From NCBI RefSeq assembly GCF_001039355.2, contig NW_019775418.1, positions 1 through 64,000 of the forward strand: a stretch of 64,000 nucleotides of DNA, given 5' to 3'. Under the pieces are notes generated by a model. It saw only the letters and a program-made list of their open reading frames with translations, searched no databases and was not told where the DNA came from. Of the stretch, positions 12,492 through 23,293 are shown piece by piece; positions within the stretch are counted from its first letter, which is position 1; every line of letters starts with the position of its first letter. This stretch comes from Lingula anatina. Lineage: Eukaryota; Brachiopoda; Lingulata; Lingulida; Lingulidae. A program made the translations under genes and the position numbers.

Positions 12492-12749
12492 ATGGCAACT
12501 TCAGCTTCAGGGAGGAGACAACGAAGCTGAATTATTCGACACAAGAAACTCTTCATAGCCGAATGCTATGAAGTATTTAAAGACACATTAGATAGTCAAC
12601 ACAAGGATGCTAACACCAATGCTAGGAAAAATTAAGCTTGGGAAAGCATCCTGAATCAGCACAAGGCAAGGTTTCCTAATGTGTCGAGATCTTTGGAAGA
12701 CTTGAAGACAAAACTCTACAAACTAAAAATGGAATCCTGTGCAAATTAA
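12492..12749 (+). pseudogene. Decayed Myb/SANT-like DNA-binding gene of the transposon
   Basis: Conceptual translation from the ATG gives about 85 codons with two in-frame stops (12528-12530 and 12633-12635). Readable blocks are KKLFIAECYEVFKDTL, AWESILNQHKARFP and RSLEDLKTKLYKLK, which match the helix spacing and tryptophan placement of the Myb/SANT-like (MADF-type) proteins that accompany Harbinger transposases. No function can remain in this copy. The assignment rests on eye-level similarity and on the surrounding inverted repeats. Confidence 0.6.
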
Positions 12750-12948
12750 TTAAGCAAGAGAATCTGAAGGTAAAGCAAAAAAAAAAAAAAATGAAATTGA
12801 AAATTGAACTTTTGGAACATAAACTTAATGCAAACACACATAAAGATGACACTGGCCATTCATCACCAGTGTATTTCAGTTTGTAAGCAATACCATTTAT
12901 CCACTGTCTGTAAAATAATTCTAAATGTAAATTGTAGGACATTTGCCT

Positions 12949-15900
12949 AAAACATTAAACTGGTATCCCAGTGCCTGGTAGCCACCCCACAGATATGATC
13001 ACTCCTGCTTGGAACAACTTAGACAGTATCATAAACTCTCAGGGAAGAACCCTTGTTGAATTATGCATTAGCAGCAATTTGAGAATACTGAATGGAAGAG
13101 TGTTAGGAAATTCATTAGGGTACTACACATGTTACAATCAAAATGGCTGTAGTGCAGTAGATTATGCAATTTTGAGTGATAAGTTAGTTGATAGTGTTAA
13201 GCATTTTACTTTTCACCCAATTGACTATATCTCAGATCACTGTCTTCTAGATCTCACAATTGCAAGTAAGGGTTTCAAGGAATCACCAAAAATTATATCG
13301 CTTCAAAAATTCAATGATCAGTACATCTGGGGCAATGACTCTGCAGATAAATTTCTTAGTGAACTGGAAAGCGAAAAAAACATAGAAGCCATATGTGAAT
13401 TTCAAACTACCACCTTCCCAACTACTACAGAGGGAGTAAATAAGGCATGTCAGTCTTTTAATAAAATCCTAGATGACGCAGCTAGTTCATCACTGCGTAC
13501 AAAAAGAATGTCAAAGAAAAATAGTAATTCGAGAAAAGGGGAAAAAAACAGCCCTGGTTTGACAATCAATGCATCGAAGTAAAATGGAATGTTAAACACC
13601 TTGGGAGACTACTCCACAAAAACCCGAATAATCACTTTATCTCTCACACTTATCATCAAGCTTGCAAAAAGTACAAACAACTTCTGAAAAATAAAAAACA
13701 AGAACATAAAGACAACCGCCTTGAAAAGCTTTTGAACATTGAAGAAAAGAACCCCAAAGAATTTGGCAAATTATCAAAAAACTTTAAAAAGAAGAGGATC
13801 AGAACAACCTTATTGCCCCTGATGTATGGCACAATTACTTCCAACAACTGTGTGGTATCCCGCCTCTAGGTGACAATGACATTGATGATGAACTGAAAAG
13901 ATATAAACATTGCCCTGGGAATCCCAAACTGGATTACCCTATAACCATTCAGGAGGTCCAAAAGACACTCAGAAAACTAAAAAACGGCAAAGCACCTGGG
14001 GCAGATGGTATATGAAATGAAATGCTTAAGACTGGGCGACCATACCTAACTGGTGCGATGACTAAAATCTTTAACCTGGTCTTAAATTCTGGTGAGATCC
14101 CTGATGCTTGGAATTTAGGCATAGTCATACCACTCTTTCAGTCTGGTGAGTGTCTGGATCCCTCAAATTATAGGGATCTTTGTAATTACAAGCTGTTTGG
14201 GTAAGTTATTTAATTCTATTCTGGCAAATAGGCTAACTGACTTAATTGAAAAGGAAGGCAAACTCAGCGAAGAACAGGGTGGTTCAGACCAAGTTACAGA
14301 ACAACTGATCACATTTTCACACTTAAATCAATTATTAACAGATATACAAATCAAAATAGGAAGGTCTATGCATGTTTTATTGATTTTAAAAAGGCATTTG
14401 ATTCAGTGTGGCACAAAGGTCTACTACTCAAATTACAGAAACTTGGAATAGGAGGAAAATTTTACAATCTGATTAAACATATGTACAAATATACTAAATT
14501 AGGAATCTCCATATGCAACAGCTATACCAAACCCTTTCTTGCTAAAATTGGAACCTGCCAAGGCGATAATCTAAGCCCAACACTGTTTAATATATTCATA
14601 GACGATATAAAAGAATCTTTCCACACATGCAAAACCACAGACAAGGTAGATGGCATCAATCACATACTCTATGCCGATGATCTGGTCCTACTGTCAAGAA
14701 CAAAGGATGGACTGCAAAATCTTCTGAACAAACTAGAACAGTACTGTCAAAAGTGGAAGCTACACATTAATACAAAGAAAACAAAAATAATGGTGTTTAG
14801 CAAGAAGGGCAAACTTGACCATCAAACAAAATTTTACATAAACGATGAACCCATAGAAGAAGTAAAACAATACCCATATTTGGGAATAGTTCTCTCCAAT
14901 ACTAATGAAGCAATTGAAAATTTAAAGAAAAAGGCCCTAAAAGCCATGTTTTCCCTCAAAGGAGCACTTGCCTCTCAAAACATTTTCAAACCACTTTTGT
15001 GCATGAACTTATTTGACAAACTCATCAAACCAATTTTGCTTTATGGCTGTGAGGTCTGGTCACAGGAGATACTAAAACAGTAAAACATGTCTCTGAAGAA
15101 GATTAATACAATGACATTCGAACAGGTACACTTGAAGTTTTGCAAATGGATTTTAGGTTGAAGAAAGCAGGCTAGCAATACCATGTCTAGAGCTGACCTC
15201 GGCAGGTACCCTATTTTTTCAACTATAGCTAAACTTGTCCAAAGATATAGTGTTAGACTGGAACAACTACCAGATAATAGAATTTTAAAGCAGGTGTACA
15301 ATCTTGAACAAGATACAAAGGGAAACACATGGACAGAATCCATCCAATCTTTTCAAAATAGTTGGGGTTTCTCCGAAGATAACAAGCCACCAAAGAAATT
15401 ACATCAAATAGAAAACCTAGTAGAAAAATTAAACATAAAAATTGAAAAACTCTTTTGGCAGGAATTAAATAGCTCGACCTCAAACAAATTAAGGACATAC
15501 AAAACAATTTAAAAATCTTATGAATGTGAAAATTACATCAAAATGAGTGTCTTCTCTATAGATATCAAAACACCGGCAAAAATTAGACTTAGTGATCACG
15601 ACCTGGCAATAGAAAGAGGCCGATACACAAACCCTAAAACTCCACTTGATGAGAGAAAATGTAAAGCTTGCAACTGCGTAGAGGATGAAAGACATTTCCT
15701 CACAGAATGTACAAGATACGCTGTTGAAAGGCAATGAATACATGATGAACTACTGATATTAGTGTAGTGGGTCTAGATGACAGTGATCAGATATTGTCAA
15801 TTCTCCTTAATCCACCTGTGACTGTTAAAATACATAGTTCACCTGAAATTTAGCACATCACAGCCACTAATTGTCAATAATGCTGTGAATAGCTTAATTA

Positions 15901-16091
15901 ATTAATCTTATAGCATAATTTGCATTAACACATGTGTAATTGAACATACTACATATGTAAACATATATAATTGTATACCCATATATACTGTGTAAATAAT
16001 GTAGTCTAGAGAGCCAGCAAATGTATTCATATCACTTAGTGCTCAATAAACTTACTATTATTATTATTAAATCTCCTGTCAAAACATTAAA
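12949..16091 (+). mobile_element. Nested 5'-truncated LINE with endonuclease end and RT
   Basis: An 11-bp duplication, AAAACATTAAA, lies at 12949-12959 and 16081-16091 and brackets the insert. The frame at 12971-13582 is the C-terminal part of an apurinic-type endonuclease (ILNGRVLGNSLGYYTCYN, SAVDYAILSD, ISDHCLLDL). Later frames give the RT: KNGKAPGADG near 13985, DFKKAFDSVWHKGLLLKLQK after a frameshift near 14390, then CQGDNLSPTLFNIFIDDI and ILYADDLVLLSR (about 14665). The C-terminus has CKACNCVEDERHFLTECTRY. It ends in an ATT microsatellite at about 16053-16070, followed by about 10 further bases before the duplication. Multiple frameshifts make it inactive. Confidence 0.85.
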
Positions 16092-16197
16092 GCCAATGTT
16101 ATTTCTCATTTCATTCTCCAAAGCAAGAATAAAGTTTAGAATCTATTTTGTATAAGTAATGCACGTGCTCTGTGTCCATTTAACTGTAATAAGGCAG

Positions 16198-16401
16198 TTA
16201 GGCATTATTTCTCCTGGTATGGTGGGTAATGTAATTTTTGACAATGACAGTTATCAGCAAAATGCCTTCTCTGGAAAATATGTATCTTTTTACAAGTTCC
16301 ACATCATCACAAAATGTCCAACGGATTTCTTCTATCCCGAAACACTCGTTCCCACTATATTGCTCTGCGGACCGGAGTTTCACAATTTCGAAAATTCTCA
16401 T
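16198..16401 (-). pseudogene. Fragment of Harbinger transposase N-terminus (possible)
   Basis: A 67-codon reverse frame includes EIRWTFCDDVELVKRYIFSR followed by EGILLITVIVKNYI. This resembles the region of HARBI1-type transposases just before the nuclease domain, where a DD..L...Y.F.R..I pattern is common. The catalytic DDE residues are not present. It lies inside the inverted repeats of the Harbinger-like element, which supports the call. By itself the similarity is weak. Confidence 0.45.
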
Positions 16402-16613
16402 GGCGATCCTTACACCTCGGAGGTATGAGTAAAAATGAGTTAGAATGATACTAGTGATTTAGAAGATACCCAGACCTACTCTAACTTTAGCATGAAACTT
16501 AGAACTATACTAGGCTTAGAATGGTTTTATGGAATAGAGTTAGTATGTAACTAGAGATAGAATGAAGTTTAGCAACAAACTAGGGCTAAGAATGCTTTTA
16601 TGGAATTGGCCCC

Positions 16614-17231
16614 AGATCTAGAGTTCTAAAATGCAAATACCAAGTACCTTTCACACACAAATGATGAGATGTAAATAATCATATGTATAAAGTAGTAAAA
16701 ATTTCACAAAATGTGTGTAGGCAAGATATTTCTACAAGTAACCTCATTAATCAGTCAGGAAACTTCATAATGCCCTCAATAAATGTAGAAATTTGAGCAA
16801 GAGAAATTCTACCTACATGTGTACAGGCATGACAGATTTACCATATATTGCCAACAACCTTAAACTGAATGGGCATTTTAAAGAACAAAGTGAGTTAAAA
16901 ATGAATAAGTAATAAAAAACAGATACTGTCATTCTCTGTAATACTGAAATACAATGGCACCTTGCAGCCTTCACTGCCTCACTATTTACAAACAATGTTC
17001 TAGTCACTGTCACTGTGTACTTTTGATGAGGCATAGATGCAAGGATAAATCCTTTGAATTATATTGTGGAGGTCTTTTTTGTCATCACTCTGACACATAT
17101 AACCTGAATGTACATATTGCAATTCACACCGCAGCAGTTTGTCTTAGTAAGGACTCAACCAGTTGAAAACTTGTGGCACAGTTTCAGGGACAGGATCACA
17201 CAAACTACCCTTACAGTGATGATGGATCTAC
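16614..17231. other. Non-coding stretch, nothing recognised
   Basis: AT-rich. Short frames on both strands are not conserved-looking. Confidence 0.35.
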
Positions 17232-17566
17232 TAGTACATTATCTATGTCTTGTCCTCCTAGTTTCTCTAATACTATTTCCCCTGATCTATGCTCACATCA
17301 ATCTCTACAGCTTTACCAACTTCTACGCAGTTTTTGCATCTGAAAGTATAAAGCAAAAATGTAATAAAGCACTATCAATTTACTTGTTATATATTTATAG
17401 TACATTATCTATGTCTTGTCCTCCTAGTTTCTCTAATACTGTTTTCCCCTGATCTATGCTCACATCAATCTCTACAGCTTTACCAACTTCTACGCAGTTT
17501 TTGCATCTGAAAGTATAAAGCAAAAATGTAATAAAGCACTATCAATTTACTTGTTATATATTTATA
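17232..17566. repeat. Near-identical 166-bp tandem duplication
   Basis: Copy one starts TAGTACATTATCTATGTC at 17232 and copy two starts identically at 17398. Both end ACTTGTTATATATTTATA. Apart from one extra T in the second copy (TTTTCCCC) they read the same, so the duplication is recent or is an assembly or haplotype artefact. Confidence 0.9.
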
Positions 17567-19088
17567 TTTCAGGGCGAGAGAAAAAAGGCAGAAACCGCAT
17601 ATCATAATCAATATAATTGAAAATCAAATATGTATAATCAAATAGCTTTAATTGCACATACTAGTGATGATTTAATCTTTTAAAATTCAGCATGAATTTT
17701 GACTCTCTCTTGTTAAAGCATGGCCACTTTATCAAATGTGCTTGATCAAATAATAATAATGATAATAATAATAACCTGCACACATGATGTAATGGTCAAC
17801 TGCCACAAAAATGAGTGGATATGTACTTGGTTGCCTGAGAAATTATATCAGGTATTAATTTGAGCAGCAATAATACCAATACCTTGTACTATTAATGGAT
17901 CAGATGCATACTTGATTGTTTTTCCTCTGGTGTCGCACGTATGCATCCTTTCTTGAGTGATCTAAAACAAGTCGCTAGTGTACCATGTTTCTCACTGTAG
18001 CAAAATATGTTCGACATGGTGTTTCTGAACGGCAACCGGAGACACAGTAATTGTATAGGCATGCTTTAAGCTTGTTCGAGAGATAATAACAGTCGGGTTT
18101 AACAATAGATAGCGAGCTATAGTAAGACCCCCTCCTCTTTAACTGATGATTTACACTTTTAATTGACCGTACTTTCGTATATTGTATGATCATACAGCCA
18201 GACTTCCCCCTGTTGCACGTTGTAGTTGGATTGTCATTGCGCCTATGTCAATGCACCTCATTTAATTTCAATATTATAATATAAGCATAATATAAGTAAT
18301 ATGTTTTTTCCTTATTCCTCTTTCATTATCATTCATGTTTTATAAATACTTGAACGCTTGAATACAGATATTTCAAATTAAAACGTAAGTACATAAATAA
18401 ATTATACATTTATAAATTAATGCGATAGGAATTTTTTGAGACAGATTGATGCTGACGCTTATGCATTTCAACCAAACAAACAATAATTAGTTCAATTTTT
18501 GACTGCGGAAATTTCATATAGGATGAAATAACTGATAACAAATTTAACTAGCAGTTTGTTAGCAACACTAAAAACCAGCTGCGCGTGCCAAACTAGTGAA
18601 CAAAAGGACAGTTCGCTTCGAGTGGCACGCCTTAGCATGGGTTTAGTTTCTTCAAGCTATAATCCTATCGCCGCAACAAACAATAGGGACCTTCTGGCTG
18701 ATGTATCCTGCTGTTAATTACACCTAGTTACAGCGGATTGTCACGCTCGCGCTGGGCCACAGAAACCGGCGTCATGGGGTTCACACGTATTAAGTATTGT
18801 GTTATTCCACCTAAGCTATTGTGTTTGTGCGTTNCTACAACAGTTGTCCAGCAGGGCATAGTGCTGGCTACGGAAGAGGCTCTCAAAGGTGTACTACAAA
18901 AAGAAAACATTATAATCATATTACATAATTTTATATTGTTATAAGAGAGAGTTTGGTAAAAAGTTACATTTTGTAACTCAAAACTTGTTAAACCATGCAC
19001 TCAATTTAGAGATTTTATGGGAAATCAAAATTTGCCACTTACCAGTATTATACACATTCTACCTCTGAGTCAAAAGATATACTCTTAC
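17567..19088. other. Probable VPS52 intron or downstream DNA, no exon seen
   Basis: It contains an AAT-type microsatellite near 17750-17775 and one ambiguous base at 18834. I searched the reverse strand for the next conserved VPS52 segment and did not find it. Confidence 0.4.
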
Positions 19089-22000
19089 CTTTTTATCTGA
19101 TTTCTGTGCAGCATGAGGAACAATTATTGGAGCTTCTAACTCTGATGTTAGTACAGCACCTCTGTTCCCCACAGTGAATATTGTGGACCTATTTTTCAGA
19201 GCTGGCTTGGAGGAAAAGAAACGTGGGTGGTGTTAAGAAACAATTCCCAATCGATATGACAATTACAAAATTACATAAGTAAAAGAGTTTAATACTTTTC
19301 AAATAAATTGTTTACTATGCTTAAAGGATATCTTTCTTGGCTGTGTCTTCAGCACCCATCAAGTCATCTTTGTCTGCTACTTCTTCAAACTGAAAGAAGA
19401 ATATTGAAGGTGTTTCACTAATAAGCTTGCAACATTATTCTCTAACAGGTGATTCAATGTATTATAATTATTTTACATTTTAGGCCATTACACTTAAGGC
19501 ATACACTAAAAAAACAGTTTATGAAATTAAGATTTTTCTATAAATTTTTTAATGCCGTTAAAATGCAATTCAAGTGTTGTTGCACCTTTAAATAACTCAA
19601 ATTTATCACTAATCTATAATAATTATCTTGGGAAAATGGTGCACATACAGGCCTGCAGCCAGCAATTTCACAGGGAGGGGGGGGGGGTTTAACTAACTGG
19701 ACCTTTTCCCTTGAAATCTTCATGGATCTAAATCAAATTTTATGCAGAGCAGCCTGGTTCCTGGCAAAAAGGGCCGTTTCTTGGAAACTCCCTGAGCTCA
19801 TCCCCACCCCCTGGTTACAGTACTGACCTTTTTTTTCACCTTTTTTTCCTTTTAATATCTACCATAGGACTTACCTGTAGTTTCATAAGGCGACTGGAGT
19901 ATCCTTTGAAATAAGAATAATAAATCTTGCTCATTATGTCCAGGTATTCATCACGAACTTCCTTGGCAACATGTCGCTCATTGGCCAGTAGAAATTCATA
20001 GAAAAACCTGAAAATACACATATGAATATGAAACATATGCAATGTGCCAGTTACCAAGCCATCAATCACACCCTTTAAAATAAAAACAGTCCCTTCTGAG
20101 TTCATAAGTCAATTACTAATCAGGTAATCAAAAGTTAGACTAAAAGCAGTTCAAGATAGTTTTTAGAACTAGAATATTCTTTCTTTATCAGTAATAGTCA
20201 TAAGTCACTGGATTTTGATGGATTCTGTGTTCTTTTCTAGATGAAGAAGTTTGATCACACACAAGACAAGGACGCTGATTAACTTGATTTTTTGTTAACT
20301 CATACAGTGTTAACCCCTCACCTAAACTTGAGCATAGCATTCTGGGGTACTTGATAATTTGTCATTGGCTTTTTGAACTGGTAAATTTTTTGAAGTAGGA
20401 ACTCTCGGATTTTTGCTATGGCCTAAGGAAATGAAATATTATAGGCAAATGGTGTAAAAACAAATAAGGTAGTTTTGAATACATATCTTGTCATTCATAC
20501 TTTACACAGTATCGTACTTGTATTATCATAAACGGGATGACCTTATTGCAATTTTAATGTTACAGTATTGATAATAATTAAAATAATTTGAATATGGAAA
20601 TTTAAGTCAAATTTAATCATCATATAAACTTTATATACAATAAATCATAATATATACATTTAAATCAAGCAGCCTTCCTTTTGTGTTTCAACATTTCAAT
20701 AATTAAAACTTTGTCACTAAATACCTTAATCTTCAGCTTTTCTAGTATGTCCTTTACATCCATACATGATCTTGACTCTTTAAAAGATTGCTCCTTTACA
20801 AAGTTTATCTTGTGGTTTAGTTCATGTAGTTGCTCCAAGAACTCCCTCTCTGTCACTGGACTGTCTAATATATGACTGCAAAAGTGATACATCATCAATG
20901 ATCTAGGCACCTGAAGTGCAATGATCTGAATATCTTCACATTCAATTGCCTTTGATACTGAAGTAGTTTCAATATTTGAATAATGAGAACAATAATGAGA
21001 ACAAAGTAACATCTCACGAATTCAGAAATGATTTGTATAATAAACAAAACATAATCAAACAAAAAAAAGGAATCATGTTAGTTCAAACTTATGCAAAAAG
21101 AAAGTATTTCCAGGTATTCTACACTTAAAAAAACTGTTATATTACTTGATCATGGACTCTGGGACTACCATCTCATCAACAAACTGACTGAGCTCCCCTC
21201 TCACAGCCTGAAATATACAACATTCAACTCAAAATTCCTTGTGTACAAAATGCAGACATCATACAACCAATTAATACGATGACAATTAGTTTAATATTAA
21301 CTAATCTAATTCAACCGACTACAGACAGGTGTGGAGACCACAGGCTTTGAACCATTGGACCCAATATATCCCAGTGAAAATGTGTTGATATACTGTGTAT
21401 TCATATTACTTGAAATCATCTTACCTGCCTGTTCTTGAGCTTGATATTCATAGCAATGGACTGTTCCTGAAGAGTCTGTATCTCACTGCTGATGCTGCTC
21501 AGGTCAGTCTGAAAACTCTGCAGCATCTGTTCCATGGTCTGGGAAAGAAGAACAATTGTGTGTGTTATTGTCAAGGCTTTCTCCCCTGAGTCATCCAGTC
21601 TCCAATAAACACACACACACACAAGCTCATGCAAGCGCACGCACACACACACACAACATTTTAACGTAGTTGCAAGTTGCACTCTCTTGAAAATCACTTA
21701 AACATCCAATATTGCCCATTTGGAAAAGCCGACTATAGTTCATAGGTTTGCACCAATAGTAGGTACCCAGGCAACTGATTTCTGTCATAACAAACCCTGT
21801 TCATGACACAAATAAATGATCAACTCACCTCCAATATGGAATCACAAGCTGTTATCTGTGTGTGTAGACTGGCAATGTTCTGACTTTCTTTAATATCTGT
21901 TGTGTGTTGGTCAAGGTTTTTAAGTGACAGCATAAAAAACATCAAGCATATTTTTCTCCTTTTTCTTCTCTATGTATTTTACCTCCTCCTGCTCAATGTT

Positions 22001-23236
22001 TAACTTTATTAACAGAGAGTGATTAAAATATCAACAATGTTTAGGGTTGAAAAAGCATTTATTGTAAGAGCCACTGGTTGGGATAAGAAAGGATACAGTC
22101 CTGAATGGAGGCATTTTCCACTTCTAAAAGTTCCTGTTCTACCTGTTTGGAATACTGCCTCAGGTCAACACCCTGGAATGTATAAATAGCACATCATATC
22201 AGCCTCACCAGAGAATATCAACTACACTTGTCTTTATAACTACCTCACAAGTATAAGAAAAATTATCTACTTATGACGAGTACTAGTAATTATTATATAC
22301 CTTTACACATAATAAATATAATAATAATAATAATTCAACCTTTTAAACAGAAAATGTATTTAACAATAAAGCTAATGTAGCAAAAATTGAATATATCTCT
22401 GCATATTTCCATAAGTTCATAAGCATCAACTCACTGTTTTGAGGGCCTCCCTTACAATGTCATCTTCTAAATTTTGCTGGATATGGACTGCAAAAAAACA
22501 GAACAAATACAGAGGTTTGCCATTCTTTCTTCAGACAACCTACTTGTATGACTACACTCTTTAACAACAAGAATATACAGTGTATTATATTATATTATTA
22601 TATGGCACTATTTTATGGTAAAGGGTCCACTTTTTCAGAAAAAAATTGAAATTGCTGGCTACAGTCTGATAATAAAAGCTGTAAGATATTATAATAACTT
22701 ACAATCTACTTCATCAAGAAGAAAGTCTTCTGAAGTTAAGTCAAGTTCCCCCATGTGTAACTGATTTGGATCAATGATCTGAAATCAAATGACATTAAAC
22801 TACAAGTAAACATTCAGCACTGTTAACTAGCTGCTTTGTACATGTAGTATACCGTTTTTTGGAGACCTCAATACAACCAGTGCAAAGTACACATTTGCTT
22901 TTTGTACTGATCAACTGAACTAGTTCATAAATCAAATACTGAATCATCGTAACATCCAGTGCTAGACAGAAAGACCTGCAATACAGTCGCAAATAAGAGT
23001 GCAGGGGATTGGGGGGGGGGGGGGGCGGTGATCAACTGCAAACATCAAGCCGCACCAAACTTTTGGAGTCCTCTCTAACACATTGATCTGCCTGAAATCC
23101 TTTTAATTCACATATTTAGATAATAAATACACTTAAACGTTTGGTGATTTTGTTTTTAGTATAAATAAAGAAACGAAAAGTTTCTGCAAAACAAAACTAC
23201 CTCGTCCGAAAAATCTTCGGCTGCAAGACCTGCCAT
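19089..23236 (-). CDS. VPS52: VPS52, GARP/EARP tethering complex subunit, N-terminal half (12 exons)
   Basis: VPS52 is a subunit of the GARP and EARP complexes, which tether endosome-derived vesicles at the trans-Golgi and recycling endosomes. Coding exons in order are 23201-23236, 22703-22778, 22435-22487, 22097-22172, 21829-21896, 21425-21538, 21146-21207, 20725-20875, 20322-20422, 19875-20007, 19332-19389 and 19089-19222. All join in phase for 354 codons, about half the usual length of roughly 720. Diagnostic segments are GELDLTSEDFLLDEVD, NIASLHTQITACDSILE, KIREFLLQKIYQFKKPMTNY, FFYEFLLANERHVAKEVRDE and NRSTIFTVGNRGAV. Exons 4-6 look coiled-coil. Intron 11 is AT-AC. The start chosen gives MAGLAAEDFSDE; an upstream in-frame ATG (MRISTSN) is possible. 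The C-terminal exons are not found at lower coordinates. Confidence 0.95.
19223..19331 (-). other. U12-type AT-AC intron of VPS52
   Basis: Reading the reverse strand, exon 11 ends ..KK plus G, followed by the exact U12 5' splice site ATATCCTTT. TTTCTTAAC, one mismatch from the U12 branch consensus TTCCTTAAC, lies about 10 bases before the CAC that ends the intron. Joining gives ..DTAKK-G-FFSSKPALKNRS, matching VPS52 of other animals. No GT-AG choice restores this frame. Confidence 0.9.
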
Positions 23237-23293
23237 GTTGGATGTCGATATGCGCATGCGTAAAAGACTTCCTTTTCCTTCCAAGCAGCCAAG
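23237..23293. promoter_or_regulatory. 57-bp bidirectional promoter/5'UTR between VPS52 and RPS18
   Basis: This is the whole interval between the two divergent start codons. It contains TGCGCATGCGT (23251-23261), a near-perfect NRF1 site. A 15-base pyrimidine tract, CTTCCTTTTCCTTCC (23268-23282), is a likely 5'-TOP initiator of RPS18. CCAAGATGGTGG (23289-23300), which includes the RPS18 ATG, resembles a YY1 site. No TATA box is present. Both 5' untranslated regions must be very short or overlap. Confidence 0.8.

Larger units (their letters stand above)
12176..16613. mobile_element. Harbinger-like DNA transposon remnant hosting a nested LINE
   Basis: The ends are near-perfect inverted repeats. 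The left begins GGGGCCAATTCCATAAAAGC. The right, reverse-complemented, begins with the same 20 bases. A second layer of ATTCCATAAAAGCAT-like repeats lies inside each end (about 12270 and 16525). The interior has two decayed genes typical of the PIF/Harbinger superfamily: a Myb/SANT-like protein on the forward strand (12492-12749) and a transposase N-terminal piece on the reverse strand (16198-16401). A LINE (12960-16080) is inserted between them. No clear target duplication was seen at the outer edges. Confidence 0.75.

Noticed and set aside
15253-15743. Reverse-strand frames of 84-100 codons
   Set aside because: Antisense shadows of the nested LINE's C-terminal region.
18728-19000. Reverse frame through an ambiguous base, considered as the next VPS52 exon
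   Set aside because: Does not contain the conserved LFRSQH or LLDN segments expected after residue 354.
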